The notes under the pieces are model-generated. The model saw nothing but the letters and a program-made list of their open reading frames with translations. It ran no database searches and was not told the DNA's origin. From Blasia pusilla (lineage: Eukaryota > Marchantiophyta > Marchantiopsida > Blasiales), in assembly GCA_050084515.1 (NCBI GenBank), contig CM114274.1, forward strand, positions 27,838,001 through 27,902,000: a DNA stretch of 64,000 nt, given 5' to 3'. A program made the translations under genes and the position numbers. Below, piece by piece: positions 46,713 through 58,649 of this stretch. Numbering within the stretch: the stretch's first letter is position 1; each line of letters opens with the position of its first letter.

Positions 46713-47788
46713 CTCCCCAAAAAGGTCATGGGAGCAGATGTGACTGTGGAGGATAGTCCCACCCCTCCAAAAGAAATAGGCAAGATAGCTTGTCGTGAAG
46801 CAAAGACACCATCCTCTCCCTCAAAGATATTCGGGCCAATAAGTTGACAAAAAGTTGCCAAGATAGAAGCATCAAAAGAGGCCAGCCGATGTAAGAAGCT
46901 TGAAGTGGGAGGACAAGTGCGAAGAAGGTAGGAAAGACGTCGAAGAAAACATTGGGAGAGAATCCCATAAGCCACTTGGGGATCCCCAAGATGAGGTAAT
47001 AAATGAAGCCATTCCACGTCTTTCAAAAGGGCCTCATCCAAGAACTTTGAGACATAGTTGATGAAGCCAATTGGGACCCCAAGAACTCTAACCCCTTCAA
47101 TGTAAATGGGAAAATCAGGAGTAGGTGGGGTGAATGTTGAGGGAAGGCATGAAGGAGACCATACTCCACATTTACTAGGTTGGACTTTAAGGTTTAAGAA
47201 AGAGAGTTGCTCCACAAAATGGGTATAAGCAGGAACCACTTCAGAAGGAGGACCTAAAATGTGAGTGTCATGAGCAATAGAAGGGAAAAGACAAGATGGA
47301 AATGCTTGCGTTGATGCTCGGAGGGCACAAAAATGGGCAATGGCAAAGAGTGGGCCCCCCATGGGATCACCTTGACGTGTGCCACAAGCCGATTGTAGAA
47401 TACTATATTCCCCACAAGTAGCATGATGGGAATAGATAATGGGCGTATCATAGGCATAGAAGGAGGGAACAAATGGAATGAGGCTCGCAAGTTGTCCTCC
47501 TGCACAACGTAATTCCTCAAAGATGGCCACACGAGAAACTGAATTGAATGCGTTAGCCACATCGACTTGAATTGCTACCCAATCTGGATGAATATCAAGA
47601 GTGGAGCGAATCCCATGCACCACAGCCTCACAACCTCCAGGAGTTGCCACTCCAAATTGATGAGGAAATAAGTGGGCACTAAAGTGAGGACGAAATTGCA
47701 AGCATAGGGATCGACTAACCAAGCGGTATAAAACCTCTCCAATAGCCAAAGGGCGCACACCTGAAGGAGGCTTATCCATAGCCAACAA
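46652..47788 (-). pseudogene. R2-like LINE reverse transcriptase
   Basis: A 378-codon open frame. It starts at DKPPSGVRPLAIGEVLYRLV (fingers), then has motif A VAIQVDVANAFNSVSR with the first catalytic Asp, motif B GTRQGDPMGGPLFAIA, and motif C. Motif C reads SIAHDTHILGP (47266-47280): the usual A-D-D is A-H-D, one GAT-to-CAT change, so this copy should be catalytically dead. The thumb-like region follows (RVLGVPIGFINYVSKFLDEA). The frame runs into a frameshift near LGSWAL. Confidence 0.85.
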
Positions 47789-47800
47789 ACAACAAGCTCC

Positions 47801-49163
47801 TTAGAGCCCAGAGATAGAGAATGGGAGACGACCTGCCGCCATATGTGCACACACCTTATATAGAGAGACAAAGCCACTTGCTGAATCTGCTGGGATAAAG
47901 CAATCGCGGAGATGCTCAAAAACCATCCTTGATATCCCGCTTGTTGATAAGCGAGGAGTATGCAGAAAAGCCCTTGTGAAGACCTCCAAGTCAAGCTCCA
48001 AGTCAAGGTCCGCTGTATAGTCTTCCATAAAAGATGGAGCATCGCCACTTGAAGGAGGATGAAGAGCTTCTAAGAGAGCCACTGTTTCCGCACTTGGAGC
48101 CGCCGGAGAAAGAGGACCCAATGCTCGAGCTTCACGTGAAAACTCACCAACCTGCCCCAATAGTAGACTTCGTTGAAGGCGTTGTTGTATTGAAGGCCTC
48201 CCATGATTGGCATGTTGAGTGGGATGAGCCGCAGCTAAGGCCTCAGCTCGAAGTACATGCTCATTTTGAAGATTCTCCCAATCCCCTGACATAAAGCGTT
48301 GAATACGTGTGGAGGTTTCACGATGACCCGTTGCACCCCTCCTTGGAGGGAGGACTAAAACCCATTGTGGGAAGAGTAATAGGAGATACCAAGCATTTCT
48401 GACATTTTTTTTAGCGCGTGGGGTCACACGCTAACCTTTGTAATGGGAATAGCAAAGCTTGTTGGGTGATGGGGCGAAGAGCAATAGGAATGCGAGTGTA
48501 GAGTCTAGGACGAGGAAGACTTGGATGGAAAGAGCGAAGGAGATCAATTTGGCTTAACCAGGTCCAAGAAGTTGTTGTGGGGAGTGCAGTAGGAGTTGGT
48601 ATCGGGTTAGGGATTGAAGGCCCATGCATGGATCGACAGTACCGCTGATGTCTTTTGATCCCATTAGGAGCAAACTCCTTACCACAAGGTATGCAACGAA
48701 CCTTTGGTACAAATGGAGAAGTAGAAGGGTTACAAGGAGAGGAGGTGGGAGGTGCAAGAGGTGGTGATGGCCGACGATGAGGGGGTACATAGGTTGGGGA
48801 AGGAGGAGGAGGAAGAGGGGAGATTCGGGTAGAATAGATGGGAGTTGGAAGCAAGGGCATAGATGAGATATGTGGGGATGGCAAAGTAGAAGGATTCGGT
48901 AATAATGGATCAGGATTAGGCTCAATAGGACAAGGCGAAGAAGGGAGAAGAGGAGAATCCGGAAGAAATGTAGCGAGTGTAATGGGTGTATTAGCATCTG
49001 GAGGAAAATGGCGAGATCGACGATGAGGAGGTGAACCAGGGGGAGAGGTTACGGCTGTAGGAGGGCGTGTAAAACCAGATAAGCGAGTAGATGGAGAATC
49101 CAACTCCATCTCTGATGACATAGAAGTAAAGGTAGGCAAGTCTCCGAAGACAAGAAAAGACAT
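47801..49163 (-). pseudogene. R2-like LINE, N-terminal finger and pre-RT region
   Basis: Open frames 49163-48411 and 48427-47801 join by a frameshift near 48420. The first is Pro/Ser-rich and contains RCIPCGKEFAPNGIKRHQRY followed by C (48704-48635), a C-x2-C-x12-H-x4-C-like finger that in R2-type LINEs binds target DNA. The second contains the conserved lead-in SGISRMVFEHLRDCFIPADS and FVSLYKVCAHMAAGRLPFSI, then a stop at about 47801. Its first residues after the frameshift are basic (PRAKKNVRNAW). Confidence 0.75.
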
Positions 49164-52100
49164 ACAAAACGTGGTTTAGAGAAAGCATGAGGATAACGAA
49201 CAAAGAAAAAGTAGTGGAGAGATGAAGATTAGGCAAGACCAAATTTATGATTGAAAGTTACTATAAGAAAAATATAAAAAGTAATTGAAAAGGAAAAGTG
49301 ATAGATATGGTATCGGAAGAGGTGGCTCAAGAATATGAATTTCTAATGTCCTAAACGTATGTAGGGGCGAAACAATAAGGTAAGGAGTTGAAAGAGCAAG
49401 GAAGACTTTTGGGAGGAATTGACCTAAAACAAACCCGTACACAAAAATAGGCGCCTACAAAGAAGGAAGAAAAATTAGAAAACCTACTTGATATCAAAAG
49501 AACGAGCTCGGAAAGACGATCGAAACAGGCCCAAACACGCCCAAAACCGACATTCGAGAAGAAAGTTATGAAAGAAATTGGAAACACCAAAAAAGAGGAT
49601 GTGGGGAATAAGTGAACCACCCACCAATGACCGCTATGAGGGAATGAGTTAGTAATGTTGGGCCCAGCCCGTATCAAAAGATCCTGAAAAGCAAGAGGAA
49701 TCCCTTAAACCGATGGTAACCCGGTATCACTCTATAAGGAGAGCGCTATGTTTGAAATTGCGTATAGGAATCTATGAGCACATTTAGGAGAGAAGGAGGT
49801 CCAAAGATCCCAAGAACTTTGGAAATCTCAATCTTAAGTGGAAAAAAGAAGAACCCAAAGTTCAAGCTTGAGAAGATGAACACATTGGGCCTTAAATTGA
49901 AAAGATTGGATCACCATGGAAATAGTTACAACCAAAATTCTAAACGTCCGCCATAGTCTTCCTCCATAGTCCTCCTCCTCATCCTCAAGTGTGTTCGAAA
50001 TCAAAATAAGATTATGTGTCATAATTTGCTAGATGTTAGAACAATTTTTTTCTAAAAATAGGTCAAATAAGAGCTCATAAAAGAACAAAGAAATGGAACT
50101 CAAAATGTGAAACCAAAAACTGAAAATCTAGAAGGTTCTTGTTTCTTAGTCCAAAGGAGTTTGTGGATGCGGATGGGCCTTAGGGTTTGTCAATCAATTT
50201 TAGAGTGAGTGGTACTAGCCTTTAGTTAAGAGTTGAAGATGTTTACTTCTATTATAAAACTGTATTTTTACAAAAATTAATCATTGTAGTAAAATTCCAA
50301 ATCTTCTTAAAATCAAATAAGGATGTAATCATTATTAATTTTTAAAAATGGATATTTTTTCTTATGTCATAATTTTCTATTAACACAATAAAACATGATA
50401 GATTTCATATCCAATCATATTGAAGTTAATATTATCAAGAAAAAATTGTATCTCATTGCAAGAGGAAACATCTCTTAATTTTGTATCTTTTAGAATTCAA
50501 TGTGATTACTACATTTTATTTCTTTTTTAAAGATTTGTTAAAATATCTATCTAATTTGATAACTTAAAGGGAATTTCTATCCATAATATTATAATACCAC
50601 TGTGCACTTCAACAGCACTTGGCTCTCCCGAATTTGACCTACCTTTTGGTGTAACAAAATGAAAAAAATTTTAATTTATGATATTTTTTTAAAATTAAAT
50701 AATAAAAAGTTCATTTAGATTTTGAGTGAAAAAACAAAGTGTTGAGTAAAATAAATTGGTTAAAAGGTGCAATAGTTAAAGGTCGAATTTCACATTCTTT
50801 TCTTCAAAAAATTACAATTTATTAATGAATTCTAATAAAAAACAAGAAGTAACCCGGTGTGGCCAATAGGAAGGTTAGCATTTTCCTCCTACTACGGAAA
50901 AATCCCAATGGACATGGATATGTCGAAAAGAAGGAAGCAGATGAGTTCAGGTTTAGTAGCGGATTTCAAATAAAAATCAGAGATTTTCACTGCTATTTAG
51001 TAGTTTTAACAAAGATTTGAAACACATTAATTTATGGCAATCTATTTTTTTCCTCCTATTTAAAACTGTCAGCTACTTTCTAAAAGTTAGAAATACTGTT
51101 GTGATCGCAAAATAATGGGTCGCGTGACATAAACACATAAACCTTGTTCGGAACCGACTTAAGGGCCGCTGTGGATTTGGTTGTCCTCGGGATAGTCGGG
51201 ACAACCAACTCAGATCGCTTCTGCACCGTGATAAACCGCGGGGCGTATTTGGAATTGACCCCTAAATCCTTAATCGTAGATTCCCTAAGTACGTCCCGAG
51301 ATTTCCACGGGACCCATGCTAAAGCTACCAGCGTCGAGAAACCACCACGTTTCATGGGAATATAGATAGACACCAGCCCCACGTTTTCTGTACAGGATTC
51401 CCCGTATGACCCTCGGCAGACGCCAAGCATAAGCCTCTGAAATGACACCCCCCCGCTGGGACGTTTTGTTGTACCGTGGTCCCTTGAGGTTGGCTTTACG
51501 CGTACCTAAGCGGAGTGGCATCAGAGGCTCCCATTACTTCGCATATGGCATAATGTGGCCTTCGGACAATGGAGTGTCGAGCCAACGCTTGTTTGTTGTC
51601 TCTCGCGGTTGCTTTCCAATTTTGGACCATTTGAACCCGGGGAATGAATGCGTCGCCGGGCGGCTGAAACGCTCGAAGGAACACTTCTCCGAGAACCCTG
51701 AAGGGCCTAATTTGGAAAGTACTGGACGATTGTGCGGGGGGGATATGGATATGTGCTCTTCGGAAGTTTGGAGGATTACAACTTAGAAGTGTGAACTCAA
51801 CGTGCTTAATTAGGAAGGCATGGGACGCTTGACGCGGCTTGAGCCGATTGGTCGCGTGTCGCATGTAGTGAGCCCTCTTCTTGAGTCCTTCCTCTACCCC
51901 CCGCCGCTGGTTCGGCACTGGTTGAGAATATGCCAGCGATGATTGCATTTGGCTTTTGCACAAAGCCGACCGGGAAGCAAAGTACCGGTGCTACTCTGGA
52001 TCAGCGCCGGGGTTTGTCATGCTCCGTAGGTCCATCGTGCGACCGGGACTGAAGATCCAGTGTCAAACGTTGCACTGTCTTCATCAGCAAAACACATCGA

Positions 52101-52595
52101 CCGGACGGAATATTCCAAAGGTTTCCTGGTTTGCCAGCGGTCAAGTACCACTGAGTTTGGATCGCCCGAGCTTGGGACGCCTCGAGTTTGAGGAAGGACG
52201 CACTAAAAAATCAAGGCACAAAACGTCCTGACAGAAATCCGGCATTAGAGTGCGAAGGGGGAAGCTCAGAGTAAAGATCACTCATTGACTTTCGTGGGCC
52301 CCGTCAAACAAAGGTTATATTTTCATTCGATTCGTTTCACACTTCCTCGCAAAAAGAAGAGAGGCTTTAGAGGATTTCTGGAATAGGCCTTTTATGCATT
52401 CATTCAGTCCTCAAAGTTTGTAAACATCTGGAAGGGTGCCCAACACATTTGGCGGACACCCTGTTGGAAGAATGCACAGATCTAATGTACAAACGCTATC
52501 AAGATCCGAATCTCCGGCTGAATGCAGACGCTATCTTTTTCCCTCGCTCGCTCCTTGGGCTCGAGCTCTACTACACCCGATCCCCGGAGAGCAGA
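49164..52595. other. no gene established; AT-rich to 51.1 kb, GC-richer to 52.6 kb
   Basis: 49.16-49.75 kb may include the 5' UTR of the LINE. 49.75-51.08 kb is AT-rich without motif. 51.1-52.4 kb has balanced composition and several mid-size frames on both strands (for example 51442-51786 plus, 51963-51496 minus), none recognisable. A 150-codon plus-strand frame at 52449-52901 overlaps the last exon of gene B on the other strand and is best read as its shadow. Confidence 0.4.
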
Positions 52596-55532
52596 CTACT
52601 CATTAGAACCGAGGCTGCGGCCCGCGGCGTGAAGAAGGACGGCTCGAATTTCCTCGGCGCCAACCTCTGCGTCCTTCACTTGCTGCCACCAAATCCACAC
52701 AATATCAATTCAGAAAGCGTCAAGCGTCCGACAGGAGGCTCAATGTATTGCTTAACCACCGAATTGAAAGCCTTCGTAACTAATGAAGTAACACGTGCCC
52801 AGCTCAGATCTACGATTCAGAATGTGCTCACGCGACCATCACCAGTTTTCGATTGGCAGCCAAGATTCACAATCATGCACGTTCCAATGCGAGGGGCATG
52901 AGGAGAGCAATTTTCTGAACCTACCTCGGCGCGGAAGACGTCCAGGGCAAAGCCGTTAAAGCAGCTCACGACTGCTTGCTGCACCTCAAGGCCAAGTCCG
53001 TCGAGGGCACGCATCGTCGACAATAGTAGTCCTGGCTTTCTCGAACAAAACATGTGAATGTTGAGTGCTCTTCCTTCCCTCGTTCTCACTTCCACCTGGG
53101 TTTCATGTTCACAATCGAAACGGACTCAGGACTTCTTTTCCACCATGACCAAACGAGACGTATCACTCACTTTCTACAAAACAAAACGAGACACGATCGA
53201 CACAGAACGAACTCCTCTACCATCTGCCAAGAGCTTGCGAACCGTAGACCCCTTGTTGGATTGCGCACGTAACGGGTGCCAAGGTCCTATCTGACTACGA
53301 TCTACGAGCTCAACTAGATCACCGGAATCGCAGGAGCACCAACGGGCATAAAGGCCTCACCCTCGGAGGCTCCGAATCGGGACTGGGTGTTGAAGATGGT
53401 GATTCTTCTTTCACACGGCATGCCAAACTCTTCGTGGTGGACGGCAAGGGTGGAATTCCTGAGCTTGGCCGGTCTACAGGTGGGGTCGTTGACTCCAACT
53501 CGTTGTGTAGATCATGTATGCGCTCCAGTAGCTCCTTCAAATACTCGATGGCATCTCCCAGTATTGAAGCTCTATCCATCTGGACAAGGCGCCAACACGA
53601 ACTATGAATGACAGTTTGAGTGAAAGAAAGCGCACGTTTTTAGTGTTAGTTTGCAGCGGAGCACTACTGAAGTTAGCACGCATTGATCGCCCACCTTCGT
53701 GATTTTTGGTACCACTGAACGCAGCATGTAGAGCCGATCGTTAAGTTTCTTCCGACGCCTACGCTCTGCCATGAGGTTCTTCGCCGGCAATCCTTTCTTT
53801 CCCTTCCCCTTCTCCACCGGCAATCCATGGGACATCCCTTGACAGCCTCCTTCCATCCCTAAGGTGTCTTCCACCTCGTATAGACCTGAGCCATCACCGC
53901 TTTCGTCCATGTCGTCTTCGTCCTTGCATTCGTCTCGATCCAAGCCAAACTCGCATCCCTCATCCGAGACGGTCGATCGGGTGAGCTTCTTCTCTTCCTT
54001 GTGTGTGGGACAACCGTCAGGCTTGTCTGCTGGTTTCACATTGGGACTCTCTTCATCAGGCATATTCACGGAAGAATCGTTCGAGGCAGACGTGATGACT
54101 CGAGGATGAGACTGGATCGTAGGAGAATTGACACCACCAGAAACAGCATGTCGCAATGCTGCTCTCTTCTGAAACAGAGTTTGATGGGAATCAAGATTGG
54201 ATACCACTGCCTGAGAGTTAAGTGGATGCTTCGATCGAAATGGGGGCCTTTCAACGTTTAAAAGAAGGGAATTCTCCATGGAGAGGAAATTTCTGCTCAA
54301 AGAGTTGTTGAAACTATCGCAGAATCCGCCGGGGCCGGTTCCAAGACTAGAGCCGTGATTGAAGCTGCTCCCAAGTGTTGTACCTCCTCCAGCACTTGTG
54401 AAACTGTTGTTCATTCCATTGTTGAGGAAACTACTCAAGCTGCTCCCGAGACTCTGGTTGAAACCTTGTTCGAGACCGCTTGTGGGACTCAGATTGCTGA
54501 GCAGTCCACCACGATTTTGCCCGAGCATGGGCATGAGAATTCCGGAGCTACTGTCTGGACCAAGTCCTGCTCCAGATTGCCGAAAATTGTTCATCAGAGT
54601 GGTACCAGTTCCAGTGCTCGTTCCATCGTATGATAGGCTCCCATCCAAAAAAGTGGATAAAGGGGATCTGTTGTCCATACTACTGAAGGGTCTGCTAAGA
54701 TTGCGCGGCAAGAAACCTTGTAGATGAGGAGCGTCTAAGTTGAAGTGCGCTGCTGACACACTGTCGGGTAGAGAGGCGAGCGAAGAAGCACAGGAAAGCT
54801 CCTTCATCTCATCCATGAGCGTGTTTTCAGGTTCTATATACCATTCATCATCCAGCATCCCCTTGGAGAAACTTGAGCTTGGTGGAAGATCGTTCTGCGC
54901 GTGCAATGCATTCCAATTTCAGAAACGTTCGGAAAGTGCTGCCCGTCGAAATGGACGTAAGGCCCTGAATTGGCGTTGAAACAAGTAAAGACAGTACCTT
55001 CAAGATAGAGTTCTCGTTGGCATTTGGGCTGTGGCATGGGGTTGTGTTCCTCCATCTAATGTCGCTCTCGAGCCCCGGAAGAGATGCAGGAAGCCTGTCC
55101 ACCCGCCCCGTAAATGACAGGAAAGGACTTAGTCATCTAAATTCACCGACAAGTAGCTCAGCTCAAGATTGATGTAACTGCTTCAACGCAGCAGCTTCAG
55201 ATCCTTGGAGCTAGGTTCGACTATTCATTTTGATACTTGCATGCAACACTCTTGACCATTCGTTTCCGTGCAGCGCGACATTGACGTTCACGAGTAGAAT
55301 CCATGAGTATGATTTTGCGTAAGTCATTGTAACATATTACGATCAGGAGGCGTCGCCTACAAAAAAAGAAAACCCCCAGAATATTCAAGCATGCTGACAT
55401 CTCAGCTCACCAGGCAGAATTGCAACTGTCCGAGTATCCAGATGCTGGGGAATGACGATTAGTGAAATACCTCAAATCGGAAGCACTGCCAGCCATCCAC
55501 GCTCCTCCAGAAGCTCGGGTGCAACTCATCAT
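52596..55532 (-). CDS. ICE1-like: ICE1/SCREAM-like bHLH transcription factor, gene B (six exons)
   Basis: Exons (minus): 55532-55471, 55094-54998, 54894-53695, 53579-53361, 53095-52925, 52682-52596; GT-AG introns by eye; 611 codons plus stop. A second ATG lies three bases in (55529). Exon 1 has [13 protein letters not shown], parallel to gene A. The middle exon is Ser/Asn/Gly-rich ([20 protein letters not shown]). bHLH (about 424-471): [20 protein letters not shown] then [21 protein letters not shown]-like domain 527-611: [46 protein letters not shown]. The ACT-like region in plant bHLHs mediates dimerisation. It keeps the family consensus better than gene A, so it is the likelier ancestral-function copy. 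Same-strand paralogue of gene A with identical intron positions and phases. Confidence 0.92.
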
Positions 55533-55598
55533 ACTGGTCCAGGAAAAGATCCGGCGTAGAGGATGATTAGCGCGGTGAATGACGGCAGCATTCTTCTT

Positions 55599-55656
55599 AG
55601 ACCCACCTTTACGTCCTACTCCCTCCCAGACCCACCTTTACGTTCTATTCCCTCCC
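55599..55656. repeat. two-copy 29 bp tandem repeat upstream of gene B
   Basis: AGACCCACCTTTACGTCCTA and the rest of the unit at 55599-55627 recurs at 55628-55656 with two C/T changes. It is about 70 bp upstream of the gene B start codon, so it is probably in the 5' UTR or core promoter. Confidence 0.9.
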
Positions 55657-57464
55657 AGACAGCTGGATTTTTTCTCAGACAAACTGCTTTGCAAATCTCC
55701 CCAATCACGACAATCTCATCTCTCTCTCTCTAACAAAACCTCGGCGTGACAAGCACCTGCACTGGTACTGCGCGTCCGCCTCGTTGCGTTGCGATCGCAT
55801 GTAAGATCAAATCTAGTGAATGGATGTGCCGCCTTCACGTGATATAGACATACCCGACTAGGAACTCCGAAAATCTGGAAATGCGCGCATGTACTGGATC
55901 GCTGTACTGGTAATTTTGAGATGTCACTCCATAACAGATGATGCCACAAAGAGACGAGGTACTAAACGCGGCAGCAGAAATTGAGAGGCAGAAGCGGAAA
56001 TTCAAGACACCGCTGCTTCGTGCAGGTCTTCGCAGGCTTTATTGCTTCTCGACCAATCGCATGGAGACGAAACGGAATATACACGAGAGCAACACTGTGA
56101 GTGCTTTCTCCAGTCCCAACCCAGCCACCCCACTCGACGACGAGCGAAACCGTCCATGTAGCAGTAGTCTGCGGGCAAAGAGTGAATCGAGCTACCGTAG
56201 TGTGGCAGAAGTGTGCCCTGCCTGTCCCTTCTCCCATGTACACTCCCGGCAAGCTCCCAGCACCGCTGCCGCTGTTACTCAATTTGCCCACCTGTTCCAT
56301 TTCATTCTCGAGGCGTATTCTATGGATGCGGGCACTGCCTCGCGCCCTGGCTCCCGGTTGTTACGATTCCTCCCTCGCTCCCGTCGGTCTCGCTGTCCTT
56401 GCAGCCGGCACACTCACTTTTCACGAAGGACGGACCCATAACGGCCCTACAGGTTTCCGCTCGCCAACCCTCTCCACCAACCTTCCTTCCACCGCCATCC
56501 ATCCGTCCTTCCTCCCTATCCGAAAACTCGACCCACCGCAGCAGCCCAGACCACAGTTTCCTCCTCACTCGTTCCTCCTTCCCTACCCATGTGTTGTATT
56601 AGGGGGAACGTACACCATATACGTCTGGAGCTATGCGTTGTCATGTGCTTCCCTCGTCCGCATCTACTCCACGTATACGGTTTCCTCACGTATGGTGTAA
56701 ATGTTGTACGGACTACGCGGCGTAGTTATGTTGTTTCATGTGTTTCCATCCTCTCTCTCCGTCCACGGCAGCACGGCTCCGTCTCCGTCACTCGCTCCGC
56801 TTTACGACGGTGCGCCCCTCACCGTCGTCGTACACCCGCCACAACCGCCTGGGGAGCCGCGGCCTCCAGATCCAACGTTAAGGCCCTTGTGAATGTGGAA
56901 GTGGCTGGAACAGCGTTCCTAACCACCAGTTCAGCAGGTAAAAGTGTGAGAGAAGACAACGTGCCGCCAAACACTGTAGCACACCCGCTAGATTCACCTC
57001 CAGCTTATTATCACGCCCCGCCGCCCTTTCAATGTTACAGGCTGCCGCGCTTCTCGCCGTCGCCGTCGCCGTCTCCGTCTCCACGGGCGGACAGTTCATC
57101 CCGGTGTCTCATCTGGTCGCCCTTTGGAAGAATTCATTTCTCTCCACACGAACTGCGGAGGTCCATTTCACTTAGACATGCCTACTTTATATTCGATTTT
57201 TAAAGGAGATTTCTAAATTTTGTAATATATTTTCGTATTTTTTTTCCTCCCATGCAATGAGTAAGAGGGCCTCTAGTCCTTAGAAGAGAGTCCATCCGTT
57301 TTCATATTGTGGTCTTAGTTTGCATGTCTTCCATACTATATCTCTCCTTCCTAAAAATCTCGCGAGCAATCTACTTTACAATCTACGTATATGTTCGCAT
57401 TCACACAACAAACATCATGATCAATCTTAACAACCTTTTCGGAAATTTGTACTCATATATGTCT
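55657..57464. other. upstream region of gene B, GC-rich, no separate gene established
   Basis: Expected promoter and 5' UTR of gene B. CT-rich near 55.72 kb and GC-rich with CCGTCGCCGTCGCCGTCTCC-like runs near 57.06 kb. Frames up to 204 codons (56589-57203 plus) have no motif. AT-rich from 57.2 kb to the Helitron end. Confidence 0.4.
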
Positions 57465-58044
57465 ACTAGTGAGGTGCTCGTGCATCGCATGGATGTAAGA
57501 GGGGACAATACGTAAAGATGCAAGACGGAATAATACGCAAATGTAGGTTTGAATATTTTTACTTCAGTCAAGTATTTCTTTATACGCTACATTTTGCATG
57601 AAGTTACTTTCCTAATTTGAATGTTCATCACTACAAATCGTAATGTGGATAGGACTCTTCTTCCCTACTTTAGATAATGCTACGTACAATTGATTATGAG
57701 AAAAAATTGGAGTGGACAAGTAAATTCCTATCTTTTGTAGAGTTTGACCTTGAGATTTATTCATAGTCATTGCAAAGGCTGGTCGAATAAGGAATTGAAA
57801 CTTACGTAGATCAAATGGCAACCTGGAATCGGATGCAATCAATGGGATACATGGAATAAACACTCCATCTCCAATATTCTTCCCGATGATGATTTCTGCA
57901 TTCATACAATGTTGCATAAATCCACAAATTTAACAATCTCGCCCCGTTTGCTTGTCTCTGTGACCATTCATGTTCCGCAAGAGCTTGATTGGTGCACCAA
58001 TCTTCAAACGCAAACAATGTGGAGATAGCCTGGAAGGTAAGCAA
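57465..58044 (-). mobile_element. 3' part of an autonomous Helitron (helicase C-terminus and terminus)
   Basis: The minus strand encodes the end of the Helitron/PIF1-like helicase. An upstream piece (58044-57811) has NHHREEYWRWSV-like residues in a shifted frame, and frame 57917-57612 reads RPAFAMTMNKSQGQTLQKIG and IFSHNQLYVALSKV, which are the last helicase motifs (V and VI region). About 130 bp further on is the terminal hairpin CCATGCGATGCACGAGCACC and CTAG at 57469-57466. A frameshift near 57900 and loss of the 5' part make it defective. It is cut off by gypsy E3 near 58.05 kb. Short Helitrons H2 and H3 share its 3' end. Confidence 0.8.
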
Positions 58045-58077
58045 ATGTTCAAAAATTCAGTTGGATATATATGGCAC

Positions 58078-58580
58078 ATGTGTCGTGCGCATACATATCG
58101 CTACACAACATACATCGCTGGTCACATCTACACCACACAACACCGATCTTCCCCACATACGGGTCGATCCACACATGTACAAAAAGCAACTCATACATAT
58201 ACATGGAGATCACACAACGGCACAGGTTATCAGGGGCGGGTGACTTGGTCAACAAGTCACCCGGCTGTGGAAGACCTTAACATGAAAGTTGACAAAAACG
58301 ACGTTCCTGACACAATGGACCTATCCTCAACCTCATATGACAACGTGGGACAAAGTTACACTCAATATAATCCGCTGGCTCCTACGCCCTATCCACGGTA
58401 GATCTCGGCCTATCGGCTACTCAGATGTGACAACTGTCGTGCGCATACATATCGCTACACAACATACATCGCTGGTCACATCTACACCACACAATACCGA
58501 TCTTCCCCACACACGGGTCGATCCACACATGTACAAAATCAACTCATATATATATACATGGAGATCACACAACTGCCCCC
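58078..58580 (-). repeat. repA - truncated LTR - repA, 3' end of E3
   Basis: repA copies at 58078-58222 and 58435-58580 share GTCGTGCGCATACATATCGC with few changes. Between them 58223-58432 is the first 210 bp of the LTR (element-sense start TGTCACATCTGAGTAGCC at 58432), lacking the TATA region. The arrangement equals a tandem duplication of about 357 bp with the rest of the LTR lost. Confidence 0.75.
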
Positions 58581-58649
58581 CTAGCTGGCAGTTGGATCCC
58601 CCTAACTCCAGATAGAAAATATCACATCTCTCTAACATGACCTACTACT

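Larger units (their letters stand above)
45620..49163 (-). mobile_element. non-LTR retrotransposon with zinc fingers and restriction-like nuclease (R2-like architecture)
   Basis: Minus-strand protein order: N-terminal Cys2-His-Cys finger, reverse transcriptase, second CCHC finger, then a PD-(D/E)XK-like nuclease. There is no apurinic endonuclease at the N-terminus and no LTR. This is the single-ORF design of early-branching LINEs (R2, CRE, NeSL, HERO groups). Disablements by eye: frameshift near 48420, stop near 47801, frameshift near 46700, frameshift(s) near 45930. The 3' tail and 5' UTR ends are not resolved. Confidence 0.8.

Noticed and set aside
52449-52901. 150-codon plus-strand open frame
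   Set aside because: It overlaps exon 6 of the ICE1-like gene B on the opposite strand (52682-52596), which has a clear acceptor site and a conserved EEIRAVLL ending. The plus frame has no motif and is best read as a shadow plus chance extension.
54001-54727. Plus-strand open frames within gene B
   Set aside because: Antisense shadows of the Ser/Asn/Gly-rich exon 3; repeated residues arise from the repetitive codons of the true frame.
56101-57203. Plus-strand frames of about 200 codons upstream of gene B
   Set aside because: No motif, low-complexity Pro/Ser/Arg composition, and location in the expected promoter of gene B.
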